NCBI RefSeq assembly: GCF_016741855.1
Contig: NZ_JAERRH010000025.1
Coordinates: 1 to 64,000, forward strand
Length of the DNA: 64,000 bases
Direction: 5' to 3'
Source: Streptomyces musisoli
GTDB taxonomy: Bacteria; Actinomycetota; Actinomycetes; Streptomycetales; Streptomycetaceae
This document shows positions 1-9,388 of this stretch, one piece after another (the stretch's first letter is position 1; each line of letters begins with the position of its first letter). The position numbers and the translations under genes are program-made. A model generated the notes under the pieces. That model had not been told where the DNA came from, did not search any database, and saw only the letters and a list, made by a program, of their open reading frames with translations.

Positions 1-288
1 GAACCCCCACCCAAAACCCGCCCCCACCCCGGCACCCACCCCCCGCTCGGCCCCTCACCCACCCCCGAAGCAGGCCGGCCACCCCCGCTCGACCCTCCTC
101 ACCCACCCCCGAAGCAGGCCGGCCGCCCCCGGCCGTAGACCACCCGCCCCCGGCGCAGGCCCCCGGGCGTAGACCACCCACTCCCGGCGCAGGCCCCCGG
201 GCGCAGGCCGGCCGCCCGGGGAACCGCTACGGTGCGCCGCGGAACGTCGCCGCACGCCGCGAAGGCCGTACCGGGACGCAGACGGGTC
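1..288. other. Low-complexity intergenic DNA at the left edge
   Basis: C-rich sequence with imperfect direct repeats. A block containing cccccgaagcaggccggcc occurs twice (about 63-84 and 105-126), and a block containing ggcgcaggcccccgggcg occurs twice (about 152-205). I see no coding region with a credible start here. The segment lies downstream of the minus-strand protease gene. Confidence 0.5.
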
Positions 289-321
289 GGGGCGGCACCC
301 GTGGGTTTCGGGTGCCGCCCC
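289..321 (-). terminator. Strong hairpin terminator of the metalloprotease gene
   Basis: A perfect 13-bp inverted repeat (ggggcggcacccg / cgggtgccgcccc) with a 7-base loop lies about 20 bases beyond the protease stop codon. There is no U-run, which is common for Streptomyces terminators. Confidence 0.75.
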
Positions 322-339
322 TGGTGGTGGGTGCGGGTG

Positions 340-1983
340 TCAGCTGACGTTGACCGCGGTCCAGGCCGCGGCGACCGTCTTGGCCTCGGTGCTGTCCGCG
401 CCGTACAGGTCCGTGGCCGCCTTCAGGGTGCCTTCGCGGGCCGCCTTGTAGTCGGTCTTGGAGGTGAAGTACGTGGTCAGCGCCTTGTACCAGATCTGCA
501 GGGCCTTGTCGCGGCCGATGCCGGTGACCTTGGAGCCGTCCTGGGTGGGCGAGTCGTAGCTGACGTCGTTGATCTTCTTCGCTCCGCTGCCCTCGGCGAG
601 GAGGTAGAAGAAGTGGTTGGCGACGCCGGAGGAGTTGTGCACGTCCTTGTTGCCGACGTCCGCCGACCAGTAGTCGGCGGAGCCGCCGTCCTTGCTGGGC
701 TTGTCCATGTAGCGCAGCGGGGTGCCGTCGCCGTTGATGTCGATCTTCTCGCCGATGAGGTAGTCGCCGACGTCGGTGGAGTTGTTCGCGTAGAACTCCA
801 CGCCGGTGCCGAAGATGTCGCTGGTGGCCTCGTTCAGGCCGCCGGACTCGCCGGAGTACTCCAGGCCCGCGGTGTTGGAGGTGACGCCGTGGCTCATCTC
901 GTGGCCGGCGACGTCCAGTGAGGTGAGCGGGGCGGCGTCGCCCGTGCCGTCGCCGTAGGTCATGCAGAAGCAGCTGTCGTCCCAGAAGGCGTTCACGTAG
1001 GCGTTTCCGTAGTGGACGCGGGAGTAGGCGCCGACGCCGTCGTTCTTGATGCCGCTGCGGTTGAAGGTCTTCTTGTAGAAGTCCCAGGTCTCCTGGGCTC
1101 CGTAGGAGGCGTCGGCGGCGGCGGTGGCCGCGTTGGAGGCCTTGCCGTCGCCCCAGGTGTCGCTGTCCTGGGTGTACAGCTTGCCGGTGCCGTCCGAGCC
1201 GTGCTCGAGGTTGTAGGTCTTGTGGCCGCCGCGCGTGCCGTCGGTGAGGGTGTACGACGATCCGGACTGGGTGCTGGTCAGGTCCACCTTGCCGCTGTAC
1301 TGGGTGTTGCCGACGCCGGTCTCGATGCCCTGGTACTGGAAGAGCTTCCTGCCGGTGGCGGCGTCGGTGACGACGTGCAGCCGGTTCGGGGTGCCGTCGT
1401 CCTGGAGGCCGCCGACGACGGTCTCGTAGGCGAGGACGGGCTTGCCGTCGCCGGCCCAGATCACCTTGCGGGCGCCGTCCGCGGCGGTCTTGGCGGAGCC
1501 GAGGGTTCTGGCGGCGGACACCGCCTGCCGCTCGGCCTCGGCGGCGGTGACCCGCGGCGTGAGCGAGGCCACCTCGATGGCGGACGTGCTCGCCTTGGTG
1601 ACGCCCTGGGTCTTGCCGGCCCTGGTGTGGACGATCAGGTCGCCGCCGAGCACGGGCAGGCCCGCGTAGGTGCGCTCGTAGCGGGTGTGGAGCGTGCCGT
1701 CGGTGTCCTTGACGACGTCCTTGACGACCAGCTTCTCCTGCGCGCCGAGACCTATTCGCCGCGCGGTCTCGGCGGCGCCGGCCTGGGCCTTGTGGACCAG
1801 GGTGGTGCGGGCAGCGGCGGACAGCGTGGTCGGGGCCGCCGCGAGCGGCTTCGCGGCTGCGGGTCCGGCCGCGATCTGTGCGGATGCACTGGTGGTCAGA
1901 CCGGTGCAGAGGAGGGCTCCTGCGGCCACTGCGGTGGCGATGGCCAACGTGGTGCGCTTGTGGCGCACGTTGAGGAGGCTCAC
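340..1983 (-). CDS. Secreted M4 (thermolysin-type) neutral metalloprotease
   Basis: Zinc endopeptidase exported as a 547-residue preproenzyme. Residues 1-35 form a signal peptide (RHKR basic region, hydrophobic stretch, cleavage near SASA). An FTP/PepSY-type propeptide follows to about residue 205, then the catalytic domain. The zinc site HEMSH is at 361-365 with the third ligand Glu385 in GLNEATSD. The conserved DVHNSSGVANHFFY segment near residue 450 supplies the transition-state histidine. The GTG start at 1983 has AAGGAG eight bases upstream. The gene is monocistronic, with a strong hairpin just past the stop. Length and domain order match Streptomyces M4 proteases, so this is a confident family call; the natural substrate is unknown. 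Confidence 0.96.
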   Translation of the reverse strand: MSLLNVRHKRTTLAIATAVAAGALLCTGLTTSASAQIAAGPAAAKPLAAAPTTLSAAARTTLVHKAQAGAAETARRIGLGAQEKLVVKDVVKDTDGTLHTRYERTYAGLPVLGGDLIVHTRAGKTQGVTKASTSAIEVASLTPRVTAAEAERQAVSAARTLGSAKTAADGARKVIWAGDGKPVLAYETVVGGLQDDGTPNRLHVVTDAATGRKLFQYQGIETGVGNTQYSGKVDLTSTQSGSSYTLTDGTRGGHKTYNLEHGSDGTGKLYTQDSDTWGDGKASNAATAAADASYGAQETWDFYKKTFNRSGIKNDGVGAYSRVHYGNAYVNAFWDDSCFCMTYGDGTGDAAPLTSLDVAGHEMSHGVTSNTAGLEYSGESGGLNEATSDIFGTGVEFYANNSTDVGDYLIGEKIDINGDGTPLRYMDKPSKDGGSADYWSADVGNKDVHNSSGVANHFFYLLAEGSGAKKINDVSYDSPTQDGSKVTGIGRDKALQIWYKALTTYFTSKTDYKAAREGTLKAATDLYGADSTEAKTVAAAWTAVNVS

Positions 1984-3007
1984 GGAAATAGCTCCTTGCT
2001 GTGGGGGGTTTGTCGCCCGGCCGGTATGGGGCCGGCCGGGACTGCCGGGACATGAAGTCCTGCTCGTACAGCGGGTGAACAGACACTTAACACTTATGGC
2101 GTGTACATGTCACGCACTTGCGGGTGATGCGGGTCGGGAACCGGCCGACCACTCTCACCAGGGAAAACGGCATGCGGACACCGTCGCCGTGCATCTGCGG
2201 AACCGGCAGTGGCCGGTTCCGCATGAGACAGCCGGGACCGCCCTGCCCGACATGTGCGGCCGCGGGGCGGCACAGGGGCGGACTTCGGCGTGTTCCCGTC
2301 CGCGGTCCGCGGTCCGCGTTCGGGGGCTCCCGCCTGCGACGGGCGGCCCGCAGGGCCGGCGGCTCGCAGGGCCGGCGGCTCGCAGGGCCGGCGGCTCGCC
2401 GGTGAAGGCCGTGTGCCCGTCCTCGGCCGGGTTCCGCCGGCGCGGTCTCAGGTGCCGGGGGCGCTCCCGCGGCCCGCGGCGCCCCGCGCGTCACCGGCGA
2501 CGGCGGTGCCGTCGCCCGGCGCGCACCGGGAACCGGCAGCGGGCCGGCGGTGGTCAGACCTGTCTGGCACGTCCCTGCCGGAACAGCCGGAGCCGAACGG
2601 GTACGGGCAGGCCGAAGCAGGCGCGGTGCATGAACTCTCCATGAGCTGTGGGGGGTTGGAGATGCACGCACGAGAAAACCCCAACCGCGGCCCCGCGCGC
2701 CACGGGCGTGGATCAGATACGACAACTCCCCCACGTCTCCTCCACCGCGTACTCACCCGCCACCACAGGCTCTTCAGCCGGGCAGCAGAGTGCGTGGACA
2801 GCCGGCCGTCGGCCTGGGACGGCGCCAAAGGGCCACCACCGGGGGGCCGTAGCCGGGGGTGTCGGGCTGCCGTCGGGCTGCCAGGGGGGTGGGCTGCGGG
2901 GGTGAGGGGCGGGTGCGGCTTCGACCGGGGTCTCCTCGCACCGGGAGGTTCCTGCCTTCTACGCTCGCAGGTGATCGCGGAGTTCGGCTCACGGGGGAAG
3001 GCGGCAC
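1984..3007. other. Intergenic region between the protease and the next gene
   Basis: About 1 kb with no supported gene. Open frames on both strands lack ribosome sites and are compositionally arginine/proline-rich. Bases 1984-2120 should contain the protease promoter; they are the least GC-rich part. A short tandem repeat lies at 2351-2398. Confidence 0.5.
2351..2398. repeat. 16-bp tandem repeat, three copies
   Basis: The unit cagggccggcggctcg is repeated exactly at 2351, 2367 and 2383 in non-coding DNA upstream of the gene at 3008. Confidence 0.85.
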
Positions 3008-4141
3008 ATGGCGGGCGTGGACACGGTGGGAGGGGACGGAGCCGAGCGGTACTCCTGGAGCACCGTCGAGGCGTGGGCGAAGGGCGGGCAGGCGGAGCGG
3101 ATCGGCGCGGCCGGTGCGGCGCTCGCCGCAGAGGCCCGGCAGATCGAGGAGCGGCTGCGGGCACTGCATCGTGATCTGACGTTCATGCAGCGGGTCTTGG
3201 CGCTCACTCCGGGGCGGGCGTTCCTTCAGCGGCTCGTGGCCCTGAGCGGTCAGGTGCGGTACTCGGGTGCGAGCGACGAGTGTCTGCTGGCGTCGCTGAT
3301 CGCGGAGGCGCAGTGTCTCGACGACGCGTTGTACGTCCTGTGGCACCCGGACGCTGAAGAGCACCATGAGCTACGGGCCTGTCTCTTCCACGAGTTGCTC
3401 CTGCGCGGGGCGGAGCCCGGCAGGCTGGTTCCCGCCATGGCCCGGCGCCCCGATTTCCGTCCGGGGCACTGGAGCGGCCTGTCCTGGCTGCCGGACCGGC
3501 TCACGCAGATGGAAGGGCCGGATCTGGACAAGTGGTTGCCGAGCCGTCGCTACGCGAGCGGCGCCAGCGGGAGCGTCCCGGCGATGAAGTCGCCGACGCC
3601 TGTCGATGCGGCCGCACGCCGGGCCGGCAGGACCCGCCGGGTCCGGGAGGCCACGCCCGCGCATCTGGCCGACCTGATCCGCAGGCCGGCCCAGGACGGC
3701 AGGTGGTGCGATCACGAGGCCCGGGTCTTCGTCCTGGACGAGCCCGTCGCCGTGGAGGAACTGCCGCAGGTGGTGACCGCGTTGCCGATGGACTGCCTGC
3801 GCGGACTGGGCGGGCGGGACCGGTTCGAGGGCGAGGTGTGCACGCTCGACTCGGTCTGGCTGACGCTGTTCATGACCGCCTCGACCGGAGGAGTCGGCAG
3901 CGCCGGTGTCCATGGTGCCTGGGGGCGTTTCAGCGCGTGGCTCGCCCTTTCGGGGCTGTGCGGGGCCGAGTACCCCGAGGCGAGCGCTCTCGAGGTCGAG
4001 GAGGCGGCCCGGGCCTGCCGCTGGTACCGGTTCGAGGCCGACACCGCATGGTTCCGCAACGACATGAACGACTACGGCATCGTCGCCCTCTCCCCCGACG
4101 GCCGCCGTATCGCCGTACTCGCCGCGACCGACACCGACTGA
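3008..4141 (+). CDS. Uncharacterised soluble protein (DUF6183-like by recall)
   Basis: 377 residues with no signal peptide or membrane segment. The start at 3008 follows a GGGGAAGG site. The N-terminal half is helical (residues 30-60 look like a coiled coil). The C-terminal 150 residues carry FEGEVCTLDSVWLTLFM, then ASTGGVGSAGVHGAWGR, and end in LAATDTD. From memory this C-terminal pattern resembles Streptomyces DUF6183 proteins, but I could not check that. It stands alone with repeat-rich DNA on both sides. No function can be assigned. Confidence 0.8.
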   Translation: MAGVDTVGGDGAERYSWSTVEAWAKGGQAERIGAAGAALAAEARQIEERLRALHRDLTFMQRVLALTPGRAFLQRLVALSGQVRYSGASDECLLASLIAEAQCLDDALYVLWHPDAEEHHELRACLFHELLLRGAEPGRLVPAMARRPDFRPGHWSGLSWLPDRLTQMEGPDLDKWLPSRRYASGASGSVPAMKSPTPVDAAARRAGRTRRVREATPAHLADLIRRPAQDGRWCDHEARVFVLDEPVAVEELPQVVTALPMDCLRGLGGRDRFEGEVCTLDSVWLTLFMTASTGGVGSAGVHGAWGRFSAWLALSGLCGAEYPEASALEVEEAARACRWYRFEADTAWFRNDMNDYGIVALSPDGRRIAVLAATDTD

Positions 4142-4415
4142 ACCCGGCCGGCCTGGTCACGCCGTCCGGGAGGCCGTCGTCACCGCGCCGCAGTGCGACG
4201 ACGGCGTTCGCCGGCGGGTCGCCGCAGCGCCGGCGGCCGTGCGGTTCAGGCGGTGGCCGCGCGCGGGCCCCCGCCCGGGCGGGGGCCGATGAGGACGCGG
4301 GACAGCAGGCGCGGGCCGGCCGGGGCCAGGGGTCCGAGACCCGGCCGCCACGTGCCGCGAGCGGCCGGTTCCGGGGGGATCGGGGTGGGGTGTCGCCTGA
4401 CGGTGCGCCGAGGGT

Positions 4416-4521
4416 CATGGCCGGCGCGTGGTCGCCGGATGCGGGCCGCTCCCCGCCGGGGCAGTGGCCATGGCCGGCGCGTGGTCGCCGGATGCGGGTC
4501 GCTCCCCGCCGGGGCAGTGGG
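4416..4521. repeat. 53-bp tandem duplication
   Basis: Two near-identical copies (4416-4468 and 4469-4521, both beginning catggccggcgcgtggtcg) lie in the 457-base gap between the genes at 3008 and 4599. No coding region is supported in this gap. Confidence 0.85.
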
Positions 4522-4598
4522 CCGCTCGCACATTCCGCGTGGGGACTCGCAGGTGTCTTTGACGGGCGGGCGGGCCGTCGCTGGGTGAAGCTGAAGGC

Positions 4599-5144
4599 GT
4601 GAGTACCAGGAACGAGCGTCCGGCAAGTGCTGAGCAGATCCGCGCGGCGCTGGCCGCTCTGGCGGTGGAGCCGGCGGCGGAGCCCGAGAAGCGACCCGAG
4701 GGGTCCGGGGACGGACACCGCCTGCGCCTGCTGGGCAGTCTGCTGGCGAAAACGGAGCTCGAGATCACCGCCGCGACCCGGCTGACCGAGGAAGGGGAGG
4801 TCGAGGACGTCCTGGAGACGTTGCTCGGCTGGCGGGAACAGCTGGGAGCGGAACCCGGCATCGAGATCAACGTGGTGACGAACAGGCTGCAGCGCACCGC
4901 ACTCCAGGTCTCCGAACCCGAGGCGGAGGAACTGCCGCCCGGCCGGGAGGCCGCTTTCGCCGCGGTCATGACAGCGGTGTACGCGCTCGGCGCGCAGCTG
5001 CACGCGGAGCGCGGCGACACGGAGGGGACCCGGCACGCGCTGAGCGGGGCGGAGGAAGCCCTCATCGACATCCTTCAGGGCATGCACGACCTGCGCGTGG
5101 CCATCGGTGACGCGCCCGGCCCGCAGGACGAGACCGACGGCTGA
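4599..5144 (+). CDS. Hypothetical acidic helical protein
   Basis: 181 residues from a GTG start. It is rich in Glu and Ala, with no signal peptide, membrane segment or recognised motif. Heptad-like stretches (residues 45-75 and 120-165) suggest a helical bundle. Codon use (GC3) is clearly coding. The 3' end faces the minus-strand methyltransferase gene across a hairpin at 5361. I do not recognise a family. Confidence 0.75.
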   Translation: MSTRNERPASAEQIRAALAALAVEPAAEPEKRPEGSGDGHRLRLLGSLLAKTELEITAATRLTEEGEVEDVLETLLGWREQLGAEPGIEINVVTNRLQRTALQVSEPEAEELPPGREAAFAAVMTAVYALGAQLHAERGDTEGTRHALSGAEEALIDILQGMHDLRVAIGDAPGPQDETDG

Positions 5145-5360
5145 CCCGTAGGGCGCCTGCCCGCTGGACACCTGCCGCGCAAGAGCGGCACAGGCGCAGA
5201 GGGCGCTGAGCCGGATGGTGGAGCCGTGTCACCGGATGGTGGGCATCGTGTCATGTGGCCGCCGGGGTGAGGGTGGGGCCGGACAGTCGGGCCGGTGGTC
5301 CGGGTCGATCTGCTGGTGCCGGTCACCGGCTTAGGTCAGGCCCCCCGTTTTTCCTGCTGT

Positions 5361-5380
5361 CGGCCGCACGGGTGCGGCCG
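5361..5380. terminator. Hairpin between convergent genes
   Basis: A perfect 9-bp stem (cggccgcac / gtgcggccg) with a 2-base centre sits in the 378-base gap between the convergent genes ending at 5144 (+) and 5523 (-). It could stop transcription from both sides. Nothing else is seen in the gap. Confidence 0.55.
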
Positions 5381-5522
5381 GCAGCGGGTCCGGTTGCGTC
5401 GTGGCAGCGGGGTGGGCGAGCCGGTGGGCGGCGGTGGCGCCTTGGCCCCCGGGCTCACGGTCTGCCGTCAACGTCCTTGTGGTGGTGGCGGGTTGTCCGT
5501 GTTCAGGGGCGGTGCGAGATGC

Positions 5523-6257
5523 TCAGGTCGTCTTGACGGCGTGCAGCAGGGTGACGCCGAGCCACGGTCCGCTGTACCAGTAGCCGGGGCCGAGTGTGCG
5601 CAGGGTGCCCTGGCCGATGTGTGCGGCGTACTTCCTGGCCATGGGCCAGAAGTCGGCGACGAGGAGCTGTCCGCCCGGGCGGAGCACCCGCATGGCCTCG
5701 TCCACGGCGCGGTATCGCGCCTGGGGCGAGGGGATGTTGTGGATCGCCAGTGCGCTCGTCACGACGTCGAAGGAGCCGTCCGCGAACGGCAGCGCGGTCA
5801 TGTCGGCCGTGTGCACCGCCACCCGGTCGGCGACCCCGGCCGCGGCGGCGTTGGCGAGCGTGGCCTGGGGCCGGTTGCCGCTCTGGTCCTCTCCCGACCA
5901 CAGGTCCACGCCCACGGCGCGTCCCGCCGGCAGCCGTCTGGCCGCCTCGATCAGCACCGCGCCGCGGCCGCAGCCCAGGTCCAGCAGCCGCTCGTCGCCC
6001 CGCAGGTCGGCCTGGTCCAGCTCCCTCTCCCAGATGCGCAGCTTGCCGCGCAGTGTGGTGTGCAGGTAGATGCCGGTGCCGGCGAGCAGTACCGCCCCCG
6101 CGGCCGTCATCGCGTTCCGTCTGGGCCGCCACCGGCCGGCGGCCAGGCAGCAGGCCGTGCCGGCGGCGCCGAGTACCGCCGGGAACGCTGGGGCGTCAAC
6201 GCCGTACCGCGGCCGGCGAGGGCGCGGCAGTGGGGAGTCATCCCGGTTCTTGGACAT
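5523..6257 (-). CDS. Membrane-anchored class I SAM-dependent methyltransferase
   Basis: 244 residues from the ATG at 6257. A longer reading to 6707 is possible, but its extra part is Pro/Arg-rich and unlike protein. Two hydrophobic segments (about 22-42 and 49-67) precede a Rossmann methyltransferase domain with motif I LLDLGCGRG at 91-99, an acidic VGVDLW strand end, and VTSALAIHNI and LRPGGQLLVADFW later. The closing sequence (YWYSGPWLGVTLLHAVKT) matches bacterial methyltransferases with two N-terminal membrane helices. The substrate is unknown; a lipid or isoprenoid would fit membrane tethering, but that is inference. Confidence 0.88.
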   Translation of the reverse strand: MSKNRDDSPLPRPRRPRYGVDAPAFPAVLGAAGTACCLAAGRWRPRRNAMTAAGAVLLAGTGIYLHTTLRGKLRIWERELDQADLRGDERLLDLGCGRGAVLIEAARRLPAGRAVGVDLWSGEDQSGNRPQATLANAAAAGVADRVAVHTADMTALPFADGSFDVVTSALAIHNIPSPQARYRAVDEAMRVLRPGGQLLVADFWPMARKYAAHIGQGTLRTLGPGYWYSGPWLGVTLLHAVKTT

Positions 6258-6705
6258 ACCCGGCAGTGTTCCAGCTCGGCTGCCGGGCGTCTTGCGGGGC
6301 GGTTTCCCCGTGGCCGGTGTCGTCGGCCCTCGCGCCCGCCGGGCCGCGGGCCGCGGGGCCGGGTCCGCACTGGTATTCGGGGGGCGTGGCCCGGGTGACG
6401 TCGTCGACCGCGGGCCACGGTGCAGCCGCGTCCGCCGTGGGGGTGCCGCCGGCAGCGCGGCTTGTGCTCCGGCTGCGGTGCCGGCGGCCGATGCACTTCG
6501 GCCGGATCCGCATCCCTCGGCGGGCGCTGTCCTCGTCCTGCGCGCCGGCTCGGGCGGTGCCGGCTCGGGCGGTGCCGGCTCTCGTGCCGTGTCCCGCCGG
6601 TGTGCCGGGCCGGGTGGGTGCGTCGTCGGGGGCCGGGGAGCCAGGTCGATTGTCAGTGGTGCGTGAGAGGTTGGGAGCATCGAGTCGCCACGAGGGGGAG
6701 CTGCC
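6258..6705. other. Divergent intergenic region
   Basis: 448 bases between the starts of the methyltransferase (-) and the VWA gene (+). Promoters for both should lie here. Short direct repeats such as gggcggtgccggctc (about 6552-6585) are present. No gene is supported. Confidence 0.45.
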
Positions 6706-7746
6706 ATGTCGGGGAGCCAGAACTACATCAACCACGTCGCTCTTGTGCTGGATGCCAGTTCGTCCATGTCGCACCTGAGCCGCAAGGTCGTCGAAGTCGC
6801 CGACCAGCAGATCGCGTATCTCGCCCGCCGCTCGCAGGAGCTGGACCAGGAGACCCGGGTCACGGTGTATGTCTTCGCGGACCAGGTGGAGTGCGTCATC
6901 TATGACAAGGACGTGCTGCGGATGCCGTCGCTGAAGCAGCTGTACCGGGTCGGGGGGATGACGGCTCTGCTGGCGGCGGCACTGAAGTCGCAGCGGGAGC
7001 TGGCGCAGACGGCGCAGCTGTACGGCGACCACAGCTTCTTGACGTTCGTCCTGACCGACGGGCAGGAGAACGCAAGTCATCACTGCCCGGACGCCCCTTC
7101 CCGTGCTCCGCGTGAACTGGTCGCGGCAGTGGCCGAGATGATCGCCACTCAGGACGCCAACTGGACGCTGGCGGTGCTGGTGCCGGACCAGATGGGCAAG
7201 CGCGAGGCCATGCAGTGCGGTTTCCCGCAGGACAACATCGCCATCTGGGACGCCACGAGCACCCAGGGTCTGGAGGAGGCCGGGCAGGTCATCCAGCAGG
7301 CCACCGAGAAGTTCATGGTGGGCCGTACCAAGGGCATCCGGGGATCGCGGGCGGTGTTCTCCACGGGTGCGGAGGCGGTCAACAAGGACACCATCAAGGC
7401 GGCCGGCCTCACCCCGGCGGATCCGTCGCAGTACCAGCTGATCACGGTGGCGCGGGACGCGGCGATCCGGGACTGGGTCGTCGAGTCCGGGCACACCTAC
7501 CGGACGGGGGGTGCGTTCTACCAGCTGAGCAAGTCGGAGAAGATCCAGGCGCGCAAGCAGATAGCGGTGCTGGAGAAGAAGACGGACCGGGTGTACACGG
7601 GGCCCGAGGCCCGGACGCTGCTCGGTCTGCCGGACGCGGAGGTCCGCGTCAAGCCGGACCACAACGACGACTTCACGATCTTCGTGCAGAGCACCAGTGT
7701 GAACCGCAAGCTCGTGGCGAACACGCGGCTGCTGCTCATGCTCTGA
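6706..7746 (+). CDS. VWA-domain protein
   Basis: 346 residues, cytoplasmic. The N-terminal 200 residues form a von Willebrand A domain. The metal-ion site is DASSS (D16, S18, S20), with a supporting Asp118 in LTDGQEN. A C-terminal segment of about 140 residues with no recognised domain follows. The start has GAGGGGGAG upstream. VWA proteins of this kind usually bind a partner or act beside tellurium-resistance or AAA proteins, but no such neighbour is present here. Single-gene unit. Family call firm, role unknown. Confidence 0.9.
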   Translation: MSGSQNYINHVALVLDASSSMSHLSRKVVEVADQQIAYLARRSQELDQETRVTVYVFADQVECVIYDKDVLRMPSLKQLYRVGGMTALLAAALKSQRELAQTAQLYGDHSFLTFVLTDGQENASHHCPDAPSRAPRELVAAVAEMIATQDANWTLAVLVPDQMGKREAMQCGFPQDNIAIWDATSTQGLEEAGQVIQQATEKFMVGRTKGIRGSRAVFSTGAEAVNKDTIKAAGLTPADPSQYQLITVARDAAIRDWVVESGHTYRTGGAFYQLSKSEKIQARKQIAVLEKKTDRVYTGPEARTLLGLPDAEVRVKPDHNDDFTIFVQSTSVNRKLVANTRLLLML

Positions 7747-8116
7747 CGGCGCCCGGCCCGCTCCGCCCGGCACGGCGCCGGGCCCGCTCCGCCTCGCACG
7801 GCGCAGGGCTTGCCCGTGCGGGGCGGGGCGGCCCCTTCAGTGGGCCTTTCGGTGGTCGGGGGGGTGCCGGGTGTCCTGTCCCGCACGCCGGTGGGCGCGT
7901 TGTGTCCGCTAGGTCGCGTGGGCGGGGCCCGTGGTGACGGGGGGTGTGAACACCGTCGGGGTGATGACCAGCGCGGTGGCGAGGATGCGCGGCTCGGCGA
8001 TGCGCATGAGGAGTTCCCCCCGGTGTGACGGGCGGGTGCGGGGGTCTGGGGGCTGCGGGTGGGGGGGAGGGGGCGTGTGGCGGCAGGGGGCCGGCTTTGG
8101 GTCGTCCTTCGGCTTC
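7747..8116. other. Intergenic region between convergent genes
   Basis: 370 bases between the convergent VWA and SMI1-like genes. It begins with two copies of a cggcccgctccgcc-type repeat (about 7753-7798). No supported gene and no clear hairpin. Confidence 0.4.
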
Positions 8117-9082
8117 TCAGCGGGCCAGTGGTCTCCAGCCCTCGTCCGAGGCGCCGGCCGGGCGCCACGTCAGCACCCCGCGGGCCAGTCCCGGCTCCGG
8201 GGGCCCGGCAAGCGAGGGCACGTCCAGGGTGTCCGCGATCTCTTCCAGATAGGTGGTCAGGGAGTCGTGGACGGGGTGACGGTCGCCGAACCGGTCCCAG
8301 TGGCACAGCCTGCCGGTGTCCATGTCCAGGTACAGGCCCGAGGTGGTGTCGTGGGCGTTGAACGAGCACACGGGGATCCAGGACGGTCTCCACAGGTCCT
8401 CGTTGCCGAAGCCGAGCTGCATCCGCTGGATCCTGAGGGACTCCCCCACCGTCATCAGGGCCCGGTTGTGCGGCAGGAACTCCGCGCCGTGTTTGTCCAC
8501 CACGCCGGCGCACCGCCGCCACAGCGCCTTGAGATCCGCCCGCAGCCGCACGCCGAACGCCTGCTCGGCGCTGGTGATCTCCTCCTCGCCCGCTGCGGGC
8601 AGCAGTGTGCGATGCGAGCGGGGTGCGTGCTCGGCCAGCCACCCGACGATGCGCTCCCACGCCTCGGTCACCTGCCGTGCCGCGATTTCCTCGGCCGCAG
8701 GGTCCCGCACCGTGACCGCACCCGGCCCCGACTCCGGGTCCGCCTCGGCTTCTTCGGGCAGCGCGATGCCGGGCACGTCGTAGTCGAAGGCGACCGGTCG
8801 TTCAACGGCCCTGATGGTGTCGATGCGTACGGTCCCCTCCGGCAGGGCCGGTGGTCCGAAGGTGTAGGCGACCTCCAGCAACGGCCCGCGGCCGCCCTGC
8901 GCCACGGCGATCCGCAGGTGATAGAGCGACGGCATCGGGCCTTGCTCGCCCAGGCGGGGGTCGGCCTCCAGCAGTGCGCGCAGACGCTCCACGGCCTCGG
9001 GCGCGCCCTGCACGTGCTGCGCCCCGTCCTGCCACGCACCCTGCGCCGGCTCCACCACGACCGGCGCCGCTTCGTCGCTCAC
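8117..9082 (-). CDS. SMI1/KNR4 (SUKH) family protein
   Basis: 321 residues from the GTG at 9082 (VSDEAAP); the reading frame extends upstream, but that part is not protein-like. The C-terminal half is a SUKH domain: ITSAEQAFGVRLRADLKALW, then an LPHNRALMTVGESLRI segment, WIPVCSF, and GLYLDMDTGRLCHWD. The N-terminal 120 residues look like a separate alpha/beta domain. Bacterial SUKH proteins are often immunity factors against polymorphic toxins, but no toxin gene is adjacent. Confidence 0.88.
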   Translation of the reverse strand: MSDEAAPVVVEPAQGAWQDGAQHVQGAPEAVERLRALLEADPRLGEQGPMPSLYHLRIAVAQGGRGPLLEVAYTFGPPALPEGTVRIDTIRAVERPVAFDYDVPGIALPEEAEADPESGPGAVTVRDPAAEEIAARQVTEAWERIVGWLAEHAPRSHRTLLPAAGEEEITSAEQAFGVRLRADLKALWRRCAGVVDKHGAEFLPHNRALMTVGESLRIQRMQLGFGNEDLWRPSWIPVCSFNAHDTTSGLYLDMDTGRLCHWDRFGDRHPVHDSLTTYLEEIADTLDVPSLAGPPEPGLARGVLTWRPAGASDEGWRPLAR

Positions 9083-9388
9083 AAGTCCCCGACTTTCCTC
9101 GGCCGATGGGCAACCGACTGTAGTACGGCCGGCGCGCCGCACCTTCGGCCACCCTCCCGCGCGAGAGGGGACCCGGGCGCCCGGGCGGTGCGCCAAGCCG
9201 GCCGGTGACGGGTGTTCCGGCGTGGAGCCACCAGGCCGACGCGAGGTGGAGTGCGGCGAGGAGACCGGCGCTGCCGGCCGTGCCCTTGGTGCGCTGCTGC
9301 ACACCGATCGCGGCGTCGCCGGTCCGGGCCGGGCCGGCGACGGCGAGAACGGGGGGCCGGCTCGTCGCCGCCGGCGAGGGGTGCCTCC
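9083..9388. other. Gap between two minus-strand genes
   Basis: 306 bases containing upstream signals for the SUKH gene and the 3' flank of the DUF4097 gene. An open plus-strand frame here is antisense to the DUF4097 gene and is not credible. Confidence 0.4.

Noticed and set aside
1012..2055. Long plus-strand open frame opposite the metalloprotease
   Set aside because: Antisense shadow of a clear M4 protease gene; Val/Ala/Gly-rich composition and no ribosome site.
2087..2734. Minus-strand frame of 215 codons upstream of the protease
   Set aside because: Arg/Pro-rich, crosses a 16-bp tandem repeat, no credible start.
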